A stretch of DNA of 64,000 nt from Rhizobium sp. P38BS-XIX (GCF_012641435.1 NZ_JABAIJ010000016.1:1-64000), one strand, 5' to 3'; positions 1 to 8,909 are shown, numbered from the stretch's first letter. Numbers and translations are program-made. Notes: generated from the sequence alone by a model not told the origin.

Positions 1-194
1 GCTGCGACATGCTGGTGGAGGAGGCGGAGATCGCGCGGCGCAAGGGCGACGGCATTCCCGCCGTGCCGCCGGATGCGACGCCGTGGCAGCGCATCTATCG
101 CCGCTCGGTCACGCAGCTCTCCGATGGCGCGGTGCTCGATGGCGCCGAACAGTTCCGCAATATCGCGTCCACGCCACCCAGGCATAACCACTGA
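1..194 (+). CDS. IlvD/Edd-family dehydratase, C-terminal end (partial)
   Basis: Only the last 63 or so codons lie in the window; the reading frame is open from the left edge and stops at 192-194. The visible tail has the look of the C-terminus of IlvD/Edd-type [Fe-S] dehydratases (dihydroxy-acid or sugar-acid dehydratases): a LVEEAEIARRK helix, then a TPWQRIYRRSVTQLSDGAV segment and a short basic end terminating in RHNH. No catalytic or cluster-binding residues are visible, so the substrate cannot be stated. It is the last gene of whatever lies upstream, since the next gene is on the opposite strand. Family assignment is from recall of the C-terminal pattern and is moderate. Confidence 0.55.
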   Translation, partial: CDMLVEEAEIARRKGDGIPAVPPDATPWQRIYRRSVTQLSDGAVLDGAEQFRNIASTPPRHNH

Positions 195-435
195 CGGGCA
201 GGCGACCGGAGCGCTTGCCAGCTTGCTTATCAGGCTGGATAGACCGAGGCGATGACAGTTTGGTTGCCTAAGCATCTAAAATGATGAGAAATCGCAGGCG
301 ACGTCTTTGGCGTTGCGATAAAGCGGTTGAGACGGATCACACGCAAATTCCGCTGCTCGAACCGATTGTTTACCGACGCTAGCCTTTCAAAGACATGCGG
401 CGAAGTAACTGAAATCATCGAGCCAGCCAAAGCAA
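195..435. other. Intergenic gap between convergent genes
   Basis: About 240 bases between two converging genes. A 66-codon open frame on the minus strand (230-430) lacks a ribosome binding site and any recognisable motif; I see no hairpin with a T-run. Nothing functional can be supported. Confidence 0.4.
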
Positions 436-1074
436 TCAGCCGATATAATGTGCGGTTGTTTTCAATGCGATCTCTTCCGCAGAAACGCCCTCGGCAAACT
501 CAATGACGGCAAATGGTGCGTTCGGCGCGCTCCGTTCGAAAACACATAGATCAGTGATAATCATGTCGACCACATTGCGGCCCGTCAGCGGCAGGCTGCA
601 ACTTGGGACGAATTTGGGGGAACCGTCTTTCGAGACATGCTCCATCACAACGACGATCTTTTTTACACCAGCCACAAGGTCCATGGCGCCGCCCATGCCT
701 TTGATCATCTTGTCGGGAATCATCCAATTGGCAATATCTCCGCCCTCGCTAACCTCCATGGCACCGAGCACCGCCACATCGATGTGACCACCCCGGATCA
801 TTGCAAAGCTGTCCGAGCTCGAAAAGTAGCTACTATTCGGCAATGCGCTGATCGTTTGTTTGCCGGCATTGATCAAATCCGGATCCTCTTCCCCTTCGAA
901 AGGAAAAGGGCCGATCCCAAGCATGCCATTCTCCGACTGAAGCGTCACTTCGATGCCCTGGGGAATGTGATTTGCGACGAGGGTCGGGATGCCAATTCCG
1001 AGGTTCACATAAAACCCGTCTCGCAGCGCGCGCGCCGCGCGTGCCGCCATTTGTTCTCGTGTCCAGGCCATCAA
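436..1074 (-). CDS. 3-oxoacid CoA-transferase subunit B
   Basis: Beta subunit of a heteromeric family I CoA-transferase (ScoB/PcaJ/AtoA type), about 212 residues, the normal length. It carries the family's glycine-rich N-terminal segment (NLGIGIPTLV) and the SENG motif (LQSENGMLGIG near residue 47), whose glutamate forms the covalent glutamyl-CoA intermediate in this family. The start overlaps the stop of subunit A by the ATGA at 1071-1074, so the two are translationally coupled. With subunit A it would transfer CoA, typically from succinyl-CoA, to a 3-keto acid such as acetoacetate or 3-oxoadipate. The sequence does not decide which; the beta-keto acid cleavage enzyme at 10945 makes acetoacetate attractive. 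Confidence 0.93.
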   Translation of the reverse strand: MMAWTREQMAARAARALRDGFYVNLGIGIPTLVANHIPQGIEVTLQSENGMLGIGPFPFEGEEDPDLINAGKQTISALPNSSYFSSSDSFAMIRGGHIDVAVLGAMEVSEGGDIANWMIPDKMIKGMGGAMDLVAGVKKIVVVMEHVSKDGSPKFVPSCSLPLTGRNVVDMIITDLCVFERSAPNAPFAVIEFAEGVSAEEIALKTTAHYIG

Positions 1075-1778
1075 GCTATCTCCTTCTGGCGTACTGTCCG
1101 CGATTCGATCTTTTTCTCGTATGGGCTGCCGACGATCAGCCGCTTCACGTAAATCCCTGGAAGATGGACATTGTCGGGACCGAGGCTGCCGGTTGGCACG
1201 ATCTCCTCGACCTCGGCGATGCAGATCTTCGCCGAGGTTGCCATCGGCTCATTGAAATTGCGCGCCGTCTTTCGAAAGATCAGGTTGCCGCTCGTATCCG
1301 CTTTCCACGCTTTGATAATGGCGAGATCCGCGAAAATGCCCCGCTCGAGCAGATACTCCTGTCCGTCGAAGATCTTCGTTTCCTTCCCCTCGGCGACAAT
1401 GGTTCCGACACCGGTCTTGGTGTAGAAGCCGGGAATGCCCGCGCCTCCAGCGCGGCAGCGCTCGGCAAGCGTTCCCTGAGGACAGAATTCGACCTCAAGT
1501 TCGCCGGCCAGATACTGTCGCTCGAACTCCTTGTTCTCCCCGACATAACTGGCGATCATCTTGCTGATCTGGCGCGTTCGCAGAAGTTTGCCGAGACCTT
1601 CATTGTCGATGCCGGCATTGTTGGACACCACCGTCAATCCCGTCACGCCGGAGATCCTCAATTGATCGATCAGGCGTTCCGGGATTCCACACAATCCGAA
1701 GCCACCGGCGCAGATCATCATCCCGTTGAAAAGCAGCCCCTCGAATGCAGCTTCGGCGTTGGAATAGAGTTTTTCCAC
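1071..1778 (-). CDS. 3-oxoacid CoA-transferase subunit A
   Basis: Alpha subunit of the same CoA-transferase, with the family's GGFGLCGIPERLI segment early and the GVGT...EGKE stretch in the middle. An upstream ATG at 1829 keeps the frame open, but the GTG at 1778 is preceded by GGGAGGA at good spacing and gives about 235 residues starting VEKLYSNAEAA, the usual N-terminus of this family; I therefore place the start at 1778. First gene of a two-gene unit with subunit B. The divergent LysR gene at 1864 is the obvious regulator. Confidence 0.92.
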   Translation of the reverse strand: MEKLYSNAEAAFEGLLFNGMMICAGGFGLCGIPERLIDQLRISGVTGLTVVSNNAGIDNEGLGKLLRTRQISKMIASYVGENKEFERQYLAGELEVEFCPQGTLAERCRAGGAGIPGFYTKTGVGTIVAEGKETKIFDGQEYLLERGIFADLAIIKAWKADTSGNLIFRKTARNFNEPMATSAKICIAEVEEIVPTGSLGPDNVHLPGIYVKRLIVGSPYEKKIESRTVRQKEIA

Positions 1779-1827
1779 CAACTGTTCCTCCCTCAATCGG
1801 GAGCAATGGACATTATCTAAAACATAC

Positions 1828-1851
1828 ATTCCAATTATTTATTTTTGGGAT
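1828..1851. promoter_or_regulatory. Probable LysR operator between CoA-transferase and LysR genes
   Basis: AT-rich intergenic region containing the imperfect inverted repeat ATTCCAA (1828-1834) and TTGGGAT (1845-1851), one mismatch, spacing 10. This resembles a LysR-family box and lies between the divergent CoA-transferase operon and the LysR gene. Function is inferred from position and symmetry only. Confidence 0.45.
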
Positions 1852-1863
1852 TAATTATAAGAA

Positions 1864-2787
1864 ATGTCTATCAATCGCATATCCCTCTATCATCTCGAAA
1901 CTCTGGTCTGGATTGCCCGACTTGGCACGTTTGCCGCCGCCGCCGAGAAACTGAATGCGACCCAGCCGGCGATATCCGCGCGTATCGGTGAATTGGAAGA
2001 ACGACTTGGTGCAAAGCTGTTCCAGAAGCATGGCAGATCGGCCAGTTTGACGCCGGCGGGGCGTGAGCTCGTGCGCGACTATCATCCGATCTGGGAGGAA
2101 CTGCAGGGTGCATTGCTCAAGAGCGCCGGCTTCAATCAGCTTAAAGGTGTCGTTCGTGTGGGCGCAGGGGAAATTGCCGCCGCGTCCTGCCTCGCTCCCT
2201 TTGTCGCCGCGATGAAAAGCCGTTGGCCCGACCTGATTTTTGAGATCGAAATTGAACTTACCGCCCACATGATCCAGGCGTTGCTGACTGGAAAGATCGA
2301 TCTCGCATTCGCGGCCGGTTCGATAGCGCATCCCGCATTGAAGGCGACCCCGATTGGCGCTGCCGAGCTTCTCTGGGTTGCAAGTCCAGCGGTTGCGAAG
2401 CGGCTGGAGGAGGGCGGGTCTGCGCACAGGCCCTCGCTTTGGTCGCTGCCAAGCCATTCGCCGATCTATCAGATTATGAAGGAAGCTCTACCGGGGTTGC
2501 CTGTAGCGCAACCGGCGATCAACCTGTGCAACAATGTTCGGACCATGACGGATATCGTGACTGCGGGAGACGGCTTTGCGCTTGCGCCAAGATCAATGGT
2601 ACTGCCTGAACTTAATGCCGGCACTCTGGTTGCGATCATGACGCACAGGCGCATCGAGCCGATCATGTTTCACATCGTCACCCGCGCGTCAGAGGGTGAT
2701 CCGGTCATCAAGGAGATCGTGCGACATGCGAGTACGCTCGATCTCGACGATGTCGATCACAACAGTGCTGGAATACTTAAAGTTTGA
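1864..2787 (+). CDS. LysR-family transcriptional regulator
   Basis: 307-residue LysR-type regulator. N-terminal winged helix-turn-helix (about residues 5-65) with the typical pattern HLETLVWIARLGTFAAAAEKL, then ATQPAISARIGELEERLG and LTPAGREL; the rest is a periplasmic-binding-like effector domain. It is divergent from the CoA-transferase operon, the standard arrangement for a LysR activator and its target. The leader has no strong Shine-Dalgarno before the ATG. The inducer is unknown; a pathway intermediate is likely by analogy. Confidence 0.93.
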   Translation: MSINRISLYHLETLVWIARLGTFAAAAEKLNATQPAISARIGELEERLGAKLFQKHGRSASLTPAGRELVRDYHPIWEELQGALLKSAGFNQLKGVVRVGAGEIAAASCLAPFVAAMKSRWPDLIFEIEIELTAHMIQALLTGKIDLAFAAGSIAHPALKATPIGAAELLWVASPAVAKRLEEGGSAHRPSLWSLPSHSPIYQIMKEALPGLPVAQPAINLCNNVRTMTDIVTAGDGFALAPRSMVLPELNAGTLVAIMTHRRIEPIMFHIVTRASEGDPVIKEIVRHASTLDLDDVDHNSAGILKV

Positions 2788-2893
2788 TGCGCGAAGGAAG
2801 TCGGCATTCACACCATTGCGTCCAGCCCGTGTCGTGTCACGCCATGCCCCATGAATTTCCGAGCTTTTGACCTACTTTGCTTGACGGTTGATT

Positions 2894-2927
2894 TTTTATC
2901 GATAAAACGTGATTTATCGATAAAAAC
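2894..2927. promoter_or_regulatory. Paired TTTATCGATAAA palindromes upstream of lipocalin-GntR-cupin genes
   Basis: Two palindromes centred 18 bp apart: TTTTATCGATAAAA at 2894-2907 and TTTATCGATAAA at 2913-2924, about 65-95 bp before the lipocalin-like gene. The second continues as TATCGATAAAAAC, a 13-mer that recurs exactly at 8958-8970 in front of the FAH gene. This is a good candidate operator for one of the three GntR regulators of the region. Which one binds is not known. Confidence 0.55.
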
Positions 2928-2989
2928 TACGCCACGGTTCCTGCTGAGCGTGTCTGCAAGGCAATGGATTTTCACGCGAAAGGTGAGGT

Positions 2990-3421
2990 ATGAGCGATCG
3001 GGAAAAGCTTGTCGGGGTTTGGGAACTCGTTGATGCAACAACGATAACAGCCGAGGACGGGCGTCGGGAAAGCTCTTATGGTGATGGCGCAACGGGCTTC
3101 ATTCACTACACCGCCACGGGGCGGATGATGGCGCTTATTACCCATGGCGCTCGGGAGAGGCTGGAAGGAGACCGCCAATCCAGTCCGGACTGGCAAAAGG
3201 CTCGCGCCTATACGACAAGTATTGCCTATGCCGGTAGATACTCGATCGAGGGGGATCGCGTCGTTCATCACGTCGACACATCTACCTATCCGAATTGGGT
3301 CGGAACACAGCTCACGCGTCAATTCAGATTTGAAGACGATCGGGTCTTCCTTCGAACCTTGCCACAGATGCAAAACGGCATCATGGCAGTGCTTGAGCTG
3401 GAATGGCGTCGACACGATTGA
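2990..3421 (+). CDS. Lipocalin-like domain protein
   Basis: 143-residue cytoplasmic protein with no signal peptide, matching the Lipocalin_5 type small beta-barrel family: LVGVWELVDATT at the start, then TGFIHYTATGRMMALI and, later, a YAGRYSIEGDRVVHHVD strand pair. Members are often found in catabolic clusters but have no firmly assigned reaction. A GGTGAGG sequence precedes the ATG. Downstream lie a GntR regulator and a cupin in the same direction, probably one unit under the paired palindromes at 2894-2927. Confidence 0.75.
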   Translation: MSDREKLVGVWELVDATTITAEDGRRESSYGDGATGFIHYTATGRMMALITHGARERLEGDRQSSPDWQKARAYTTSIAYAGRYSIEGDRVVHHVDTSTYPNWVGTQLTRQFRFEDDRVFLRTLPQMQNGIMAVLELEWRRHD

Positions 3422-3532
3422 GTTTGCGATAACCGCTCCTGGCATTCCGGTGAGCAGAGATGTGAGCGCTCTATGTTCGACAATTCAGGTCACATGGCCA
3501 GTCAAGGCTCCAGAGAAGGAGGGAGAAGCGCG

Positions 3533-4231
3533 ATGGTTGTCCAGCTCGATGAGCGTAGCCAGACCGCACAAGAACACGCACTTGCGGTTCTCCACCAGGA
3601 TATCATGAGCGGAGTGCTGCCTCCCGGAGCGAAGCTCAAGATCCGTGAATTGGTGGAAAATTATAAGATCGGCGCCACGCCGCTTCGCGAAGCACTATCC
3701 CAGCTGGTAGCACGCAATCTGGTCGTTCTTGAAAACAATCGCGGTTTCAGCGTCGCGCCCGCTACCATGGAAAAGCTGATCGACATAACCGCTTCCCGGC
3801 AGTTGATTGAGGCGGAAGTCCTGCGTTTGGCAATGCGCCATGGCGACCTTCGATGGGAGGACGAGATCGTTGCGAGCTATAATCTTCTCGATCTAGAGCT
3901 TGTGCGATGTGACGAACACTCCAAGGAGTGGCTCGATCGCTACGAAGAAAAACACCATCGCTTTCACTCTGCACTGCTTGCTGGATGCCCCTACCAGAGC
4001 GTTCGTGCGTTTTGCGATGAGCTTTACGTCCAGATGACGCGCTACCGCAGGCTTTTGAGATCCAGATCGATGTATCCGATCTCGCCCCGAGGTGATCATC
4101 GAGAATTGATGGAACATGTTTTGTCGCGTCAGGAGTCCGCGATCGAATGCTTGAAACTTCATATCGGCCGCACCGCAGAATACATGCAGATCCACCTGAA
4201 CCAGCAGGGCATGTCATCGGGCCGCGACTGA
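3533..4231 (+). CDS. GntR-family (FCD) regulator 1
   Basis: About 232 residues. N-terminal GntR winged helix: QEHALAVLHQDIMSGVLPPG, then IGATPLREALSQLVARNLV, the family recognition region; C-terminal all-helical FCD ligand domain with metal-binding-type His and Asp residues around FHSALLAGC and the HRELMEHVLS helix. The frame opens at 3473, but the ATG at 3533 has AAGGAGGG upstream at 9 nt and gives the normal N-terminus. It is one of three related FCD regulators here (others at 7256 and 11794), each beside a different operon. Confidence 0.9.
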   Translation: MVVQLDERSQTAQEHALAVLHQDIMSGVLPPGAKLKIRELVENYKIGATPLREALSQLVARNLVVLENNRGFSVAPATMEKLIDITASRQLIEAEVLRLAMRHGDLRWEDEIVASYNLLDLELVRCDEHSKEWLDRYEEKHHRFHSALLAGCPYQSVRAFCDELYVQMTRYRRLLRSRSMYPISPRGDHRELMEHVLSRQESAIECLKLHIGRTAEYMQIHLNQQGMSSGRD

Positions 4232-4272
4232 TCTTGCAGAACTCTTCAATGAACGACATCAAAGGAAAAGCA

Positions 4273-4809
4273 ATGACCGAAGTACTCCCGGAGATCCGGC
4301 GTATTGTCACCGCAATCAATGCGGATGGCAAAAGCTATGTTGCGGAGGTTGGGCCATCACCGGCAGTGCGTACAGTTGTGGAACGTCCAGGTTATCGCGT
4401 AACCAATATCTGGCGCACACTATCGACGCCGGTTGATGTTTCCGAGCCAGACACGATCACAGCCCACGCTGGAGTTTTGCCGCCACAAAATGGAACGGTT
4501 GTCAGAATCATCGACTATCCGCCGGAATCGAGGGATCCGGAGGAGGTGCGCCGCCAACAGCTTGCGACATTCCGGACACTGTATCCCGACGCCGATCACA
4601 GGCCTCAAGGGAATCACCCCGGGCTGCACGAAACCAGAACCGTCGATTATGCGATTGTGCTGGAAGGTGAGATAACGGCCGTGCTTGATACCGAGAAGCT
4701 GGTGTTGCGGAGTGGCGATGTCCTGGTTCAACGTGCGACGATGCACGGCTGGGCCAATAGATCGGATGCCATGGCTCGCATTGCCTTCATTCTGATCGAC
4801 GGACGGTAA
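4273..4809 (+). CDS. Cupin-domain protein
   Basis: 178 residues from the ATG at 4273, which follows AAAGGAAAA; an ATG at 4249 is in frame but lacks a good ribosome binding site. The C-terminal half is a cupin barrel: LHETRTVDYAIVLEGEITAVLD followed by LRSGDVLVQRATMHGWANRS, with a partly conserved metal set (His and Glu of HETRTVD and the His of MHGW). Such small cupins occur in aromatic and keto-acid pathways as isomerases, dioxygenases or sensors; this one cannot be assigned a reaction. Last gene of the lipocalin-GntR-cupin group. Confidence 0.8.
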   Translation: MTEVLPEIRRIVTAINADGKSYVAEVGPSPAVRTVVERPGYRVTNIWRTLSTPVDVSEPDTITAHAGVLPPQNGTVVRIIDYPPESRDPEEVRRQQLATFRTLYPDADHRPQGNHPGLHETRTVDYAIVLEGEITAVLDTEKLVLRSGDVLVQRATMHGWANRSDAMARIAFILIDGR

Positions 4810-4821
4810 TCCTCCTCAACC

Positions 4822-4851
4822 TCGAGCGCCTCGCTTATCGATGGCGCTCGA
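4822..4851. terminator. Hairpin between convergent units
   Basis: Perfect 9-bp stem TCGAGCGCC / GGCGCTCGA with a 12-nt loop, between the cupin gene and the converging ABC permease gene. It lacks a strong T-run on either side, so it is only a possible bidirectional terminator. Confidence 0.4.
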
Positions 4852-4951
4852 AATTCTGTGTTCTTGGCTTGCCAATGCTCTTGCTCGGCCGGGTCGTCGA
4901 TGCGGTCATCGGCGAAAAAGACGTTCTGACACGATGCCTTCCTTACTTTCG

Positions 4952-5716
4952 TCAGCGTCGCGACCGCCAAGACAGCAGGCGGCTTTCGAACGTGGCGATT
5001 GCTGTGGATGTCGCATAGCCAAGCGCGCCAAGAAGGATCACGCCTGCGTAGAGATCGGGCGCCCTGAACGATCGTGCGGCCAGCAGGATCCAGTTGCCGA
5101 GACCGTTGCGTCCCGCGATCATTTCACAGACGATCGATAGAATGAGCGAAACAGTCAGACCGAGCCGCATACCGGCTATGATATCGGGTGAAGCTGAGGG
5201 AAGCGCCACCTTCCAGATGACCTTTGAGCGTGAGAATCCGAGTGCGCGCGTCACTTCATAAAGCCGCGGCTCCACAACCGTGAAACCATGGATCGTCGCC
5301 AGCAGGACAGGCCACATCGCGCCAAACGCAATAACGACGAGCACCATCCCGTCGGATAGGCCGAACACGGCGATCGCGACCGGAATTGTGGCGGAGGCGG
5401 GCAGTGGCCGCAGGAATTCGAGCATTGGTGCGATGTAGGCGCGCAAGCCAGGTGAGCTGCCAACAATCGCACCGAGCCCAATGCCTGCGAACGATGCAAT
5501 CAGCCAGCCCCAAAACATGCGTTCGAGTGTGGCGGCGAGCTTGCCCGCAAGTCCGCCATGATCAAATCCCGCAACAAGCGCCCTCCATGTCCGATTGGGT
5601 CCGGGTAGAAAGACCGGATTGACCAATCGATGATCGGCAATGAGTTGCCATAGCCAAATCAGGGTGGCGGCGACCAGCAGGCTGGCGGCGAGCGACAGGA
5701 TGCGCGGGAGCCTCAT
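4952..5716 (-). CDS. NitT/TauT-type ABC transporter permease 2
   Basis: 254-residue inner-membrane permease of the SsuC/TauC (BPD_transp_1) type, with about six hydrophobic segments and the EAA-type loop (EVTRALGFSRSKVIWKVALP, followed by ASPDIIAGMR). The ATG at 5716 overlaps the stop of the upstream permease (ATGA, 5713-5716); the longer open frame upstream is only shadow of that gene. Partner of the permease at 5713 and the ATPase at 6474, with the binding protein at 7971 and a GntR regulator between. It closes this five-gene minus-strand operon. Confidence 0.92.
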   Translation of the reverse strand: MRLPRILSLAASLLVAATLIWLWQLIADHRLVNPVFLPGPNRTWRALVAGFDHGGLAGKLAATLERMFWGWLIASFAGIGLGAIVGSSPGLRAYIAPMLEFLRPLPASATIPVAIAVFGLSDGMVLVVIAFGAMWPVLLATIHGFTVVEPRLYEVTRALGFSRSKVIWKVALPSASPDIIAGMRLGLTVSLILSIVCEMIAGRNGLGNWILLAARSFRAPDLYAGVILLGALGYATSTAIATFESRLLSWRSRR

Positions 5717-6477
5717 GGTGCCACTCCGATCATTGCGGCTCGACCAAGAAGCCTGCGCTGCGCATACGACAACGCCGCGTTTATAATCCAGCCAAGTATC
5801 CCGGTCCAAACGAGATAGGCAAGCATCGTCGCGGGTCGCAGCGCCTGTTCCGCCACCAGGATTCCATAGCCGAGGCCGAGCGGATTGACGGCGATTTCCA
5901 CCGTCACGGAGACGACAAGCGCGATAGCCGCCGCCAGACGAAAGGCCACAATGATCCGCGGCAGCGCGGCGGGCAGCACGATCTTGAGGAGTTGCTGCCA
6001 CGGCGACAGGCGCAATGTCCTGGCGACTTCCAAAAGCCGTGGCTCGATGGACGCCATGGCCGCGCGCACGAGAAGCATCATCGGCCAGATGCAAGAAAAT
6101 GCGACGATGGCGATTTCCATTCGAAAACCGAAACCGAAGACCAGCATTGCAATCGGCAAAATCGCAATCGACGGGATGGGCCTGATCATTTCGACACTGA
6201 CCTCCATCAACCGGTCGATAATGCCGAATAGTCCGAAGACAACGCCAAGCAGCGTGCCGACTATACCTCCAATAAGAAGACCGGCTCCAGCCGTTGCGAG
6301 CGTCGCGCTGGTAGCGATCAGGATGGATGCGTCAACAATACTTTGTATCAGCGCCAGCAAGATATCGCTTGGAGCGGCAAGTGACATCGACGTCGATCCC
6401 CAGATCCGCATGGCCGCCTCGCAGACGGCGACGAGTGCGGCGGGCACAATCAGGCCTTTCCACCAACCACGCTTCAT
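5713..6477 (-). CDS. NitT/TauT-type ABC transporter permease 1
   Basis: 254-residue polytopic permease, same family as its neighbour but clearly divergent. EAA loop: EVARTLRLSPWQQLLKIVLP then AALPRIIVAFRLA. Overlaps the ATPase stop at 6474-6477 and the next permease start at 5713-5716, so the three are translationally coupled. Two different permease genes imply a heterodimeric membrane channel. The substrate is probably the organic acid that the rest of the island degrades; this is inferred from location. Confidence 0.92.
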   Translation of the reverse strand: MKRGWWKGLIVPAALVAVCEAAMRIWGSTSMSLAAPSDILLALIQSIVDASILIATSATLATAGAGLLIGGIVGTLLGVVFGLFGIIDRLMEVSVEMIRPIPSIAILPIAMLVFGFGFRMEIAIVAFSCIWPMMLLVRAAMASIEPRLLEVARTLRLSPWQQLLKIVLPAALPRIIVAFRLAAAIALVVSVTVEIAVNPLGLGYGILVAEQALRPATMLAYLVWTGILGWIINAALSYAQRRLLGRAAMIGVAP

Positions 6478-7253
6478 CGTTCCGCCCTTTCGATAAAGTC
6501 GAATAGCGCACGGCGAAGGCGCAAGAATTCCGGCATCTCTCTCGTCGACAACTGATCTCGTGGTCGTGGAAGGTCCACGTCGAGTTCTATGCCCAGGCGC
6601 CCGGGCCTCGGAAGGAGCCCGATCACTCGATCACCCAGATAGACCGCCTCTTCGAGGTCATGGGTGACGAACAGCACGGTCGTGCCGGTCTCCGCGACGA
6701 GTGTCAGCATCTCATCCTGCAGGCCTTGGCGTGTCATGGCGTCAAGGGCGCCAAACGGCTCGTCCATCAACAGAACAGACGGTTCCTGCGCCAGACAGCG
6801 GGCGATCTGAATGCGCTGTTGCATGCCGCCCGACATCTCTGTCGGATACTTGTTCTCGTGACCGGAAAGCCCGACCTTGGCCAGCAGGGCAAAAGAGCGG
6901 TCCTTGTGCTCGGCTTTCGCCACGCCTGCCGCCTCGAGCGCCAGCGCGACGTTTGCCGCAGCTGTGCGCCAGGGCAATAAGGCTTTTCCATAATCCTGAA
7001 AGACGATCGCCACATCGCGCCGGGGTGCCGTCAGCGGTTCACCGAGAAAGCGCACGACCCCACCGTTCGGACGCACCAGTCCACCTGCCATGCGCAGTGC
7101 GGTGGTTTTTCCGCAACCGGAAGGCCCGACGACACAAACGATCTCGCCACGCTTAAGGCTTAGCGATAGGCCGGATATAATCGCGCGATCACCGTAAGAC
7201 AGGTTGATGTCATCGAATTCGATGACATCGCTGCGGGTATTCATTCCATCCAT
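6474..7253 (-). CDS. NitT/TauT-type ABC transporter ATP-binding protein
   Basis: 259 residues with all ABC ATPase motifs: Walker A GPSGCGKTT (about residues 43-51), Q-loop VFQDYGKALLPWRT, signature MSGGMQQR, Walker B VLLMDEPFGALD and switch His in VTHD. The Q-loop LLPW pattern and the THDLEEAVYLGDRV ending are characteristic of the nitrate/sulfonate/taurine importer group. Overlaps permease 1 by ATGA and starts 2 bases after the GntR stop upstream. Confidence 0.95.
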   Translation of the reverse strand: MDGMNTRSDVIEFDDINLSYGDRAIISGLSLSLKRGEIVCVVGPSGCGKTTALRMAGGLVRPNGGVVRFLGEPLTAPRRDVAIVFQDYGKALLPWRTAAANVALALEAAGVAKAEHKDRSFALLAKVGLSGHENKYPTEMSGGMQQRIQIARCLAQEPSVLLMDEPFGALDAMTRQGLQDEMLTLVAETGTTVLFVTHDLEEAVYLGDRVIGLLPRPGRLGIELDVDLPRPRDQLSTREMPEFLRLRRALFDFIERAER

Positions 7254-7255
7254 TT

Positions 7256-7957
7256 CTATCTTCCGATGGTGGGGCTCGACCCGTAGACGATCTTTAGCGT
7301 CTGGCGGAGGTGAGCGGAAAGTTCGGCGACGGCCCGATCTGCGTCCCGCGAAAGAACGATATCGGCCATGAGCTTGTGCTGCTTGATGAAACGCTCGTGA
7401 TCGACGATGCGGCTCATCATCGTGCGACGGTAACGGTAGGCTTGGTAGTAGAGATCATCGTGCAGGCGCAGCAGACGCTCCGAGCCGCATGCCTCCAGGA
7501 GAGAACGGTGAAAAGACTTGTGCAGATGATCGAACTCTGCTGAGCCTTCACGCATCGTTTCCGGGTCACGCTCCACTGATCGAACAAGCCGATGCAGCGA
7601 GGAGAGAATTCCGGCCTCCCATTCGTCAGATCCGCTCGTGATCGATCGACACAGGGCCTCGCATTCCACAAGAATGCGTACCTGTGTTATGTCGGATAGA
7701 TCGGCCTCGGACACCGTGGCGACCCGAAAACCTCGTTGGCCGACCGCTGAGACGAGGCCTCGTGCAACGAGGCGCGAAAGGCCTTCGCGCAAAGGCGTTG
7801 CACCAATCTCATATCGTTCCGACAGCGCCTGAATTCCGAGACGATCGCCTGGCTGCCAGGTACCGGCGAGAATATCGTGCTCCAAGAAGGCCGCGGCTCT
7901 CTCGCTTAGGATTTCCGAGTTTGCGAGCTCCGCCGCGTTCCCAAACAGCTTCGACAA
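7256..7957 (-). CDS. GntR-family (FCD) regulator 2
   Basis: 233 residues. GntR winged helix with FLEHDILAGTWQPGDRLGIQ and GATPLREGLSRLVARGLV, then an FCD domain (FHRSLLEACGSERLL; the later HKLMADIVLSRD). The start appears to be a TTG preceded by GGAGTGAGGA. It sits inside the transporter operon, 13 nt after the binding-protein gene and 2 nt before the ATPase gene, so it is co-transcribed with the importer it probably controls. Close relative of regulators 1 and 3. Confidence 0.9.
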   Translation of the reverse strand: MSKLFGNAAELANSEILSERAAAFLEHDILAGTWQPGDRLGIQALSERYEIGATPLREGLSRLVARGLVSAVGQRGFRVATVSEADLSDITQVRILVECEALCRSITSGSDEWEAGILSSLHRLVRSVERDPETMREGSAEFDHLHKSFHRSLLEACGSERLLRLHDDLYYQAYRYRRTMMSRIVDHERFIKQHKLMADIVLSRDADRAVAELSAHLRQTLKIVYGSSPTIGR

Positions 7958-7970
7958 TCCTCACTCCTCT

Positions 7971-8909
7971 TCAGTTCTGGATCAGTGCCGCGGTATCGAC
8001 GTTTCCTTGCAGCATATGTTGCTGGTTCATGGTGGCGACCCACCAGTCGAGCTGTTCTTTGTTCAAGGACGGATCGGAGTGCGACAGCTTCATTTTCGAT
8101 AGGACGTTCTGCGGGATTTTCGTGAATTCGGCAATCGCCTTGCGGGCCACGTCGGGATTGTCATTGACGATTTTCGCGGCCTCATCGATCGCGGCCCGAA
8201 ATTCGGTCACGGCTTGGGGGTTGGCCTGAGCCCACTCGCGCGTGGCCGAATAGAGAATGACCGGCCGCCCATCCGGCACAGAACCGATGAAGTTGGCAAT
8301 ATTGATACCAACCTTCGAATCAACGATGCGCGACATGATGGGCTCAGAGGATACAACGGCGTCGACGGCTCCCGACTTCAACGTATCTCCCATGGTCGGG
8401 AACGTTACCTCGACGAACTGTACCTTGCTCGGATCGACGCCGGCGTCGATCAGCCATTTGGAGAAAAGGACCTGCAGATAGGCGCCGATACCGGGCGCAC
8501 CAACTTTCTTTCCGACGAAGTCGGCCGGATGTCGGATGGTGCTATCGGGAGAAACAATGACTCCGGAGGTGTCATGGGTCGCTTGAGCCGTCGAGCTTGC
8601 GCCTGCAATTGCCACAAGGTCTAGGCCGCCGTCGACGGCTTGCAGAAAGACCGTCGGCGTAGGGCCGCCGATTTGAAGCGAATCCGACAGCAGTGCCGCT
8701 GGAATGTTGGAGTTGAGGCCGATCAAGGTCATGGAAACATCCAGGCCGTGCTTCTTGAAGATCCCTTCTTGAAGGGCGACTGCTGCCGAGGCGCAATCGG
8801 TTGTCGCCGTGCATCCGATATTGATCTTTGCATCAGCTGCAAACGTTGCCGACCAGGAAGCAATGGCTATGCCGGTGGCAAGCGCCAGTTTTGCGATAGC
8901 ATACCTCAC
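7971..8909 (-). CDS. ABC transporter substrate-binding protein (NitT/TauT type)
   Basis: 312-residue periplasmic binding protein. I start it at the GTG at 8909, preceded by GGGAGGAG, giving a classical signal peptide (AIAKLALATGIAIASW, cleavage after SATFAADA); the frame stays open up to 8972 without a better start. The mature part has the NMT1/SsuA-like fold: binding-lobe segments IPAALLSDSLQIGGPTPTVF and VGKKVGAPGIGAYLQVLF. First gene of the minus-strand importer operon and divergent from the FAH-family gene, so importer and catabolic operon share a control region. Confidence 0.92.
   Translation of the reverse strand: MRYAIAKLALATGIAIASWSATFAADAKINIGCTATTDCASAAVALQEGIFKKHGLDVSMTLIGLNSNIPAALLSDSLQIGGPTPTVFLQAVDGGLDLVAIAGASSTAQATHDTSGVIVSPDSTIRHPADFVGKKVGAPGIGAYLQVLFSKWLIDAGVDPSKVQFVEVTFPTMGDTLKSGAVDAVVSSEPIMSRIVDSKVGINIANFIGSVPDGRPVILYSATREWAQANPQAVTEFRAAIDEAAKIVNDNPDVARKAIAEFTKIPQNVLSKMKLSHSDPSLNKEQLDWWVATMNQQHMLQGNVDTAALIQN

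Noticed and set aside
230..430. 66-codon minus-strand frame that might be a transposase scrap
   Set aside because: No catalytic motif, ribosome binding site or terminal repeats; too short to support.
972..1820. 282-codon plus-strand open frame
   Set aside because: Antisense to the CoA-transferase subunit A gene; no recognisable protein.
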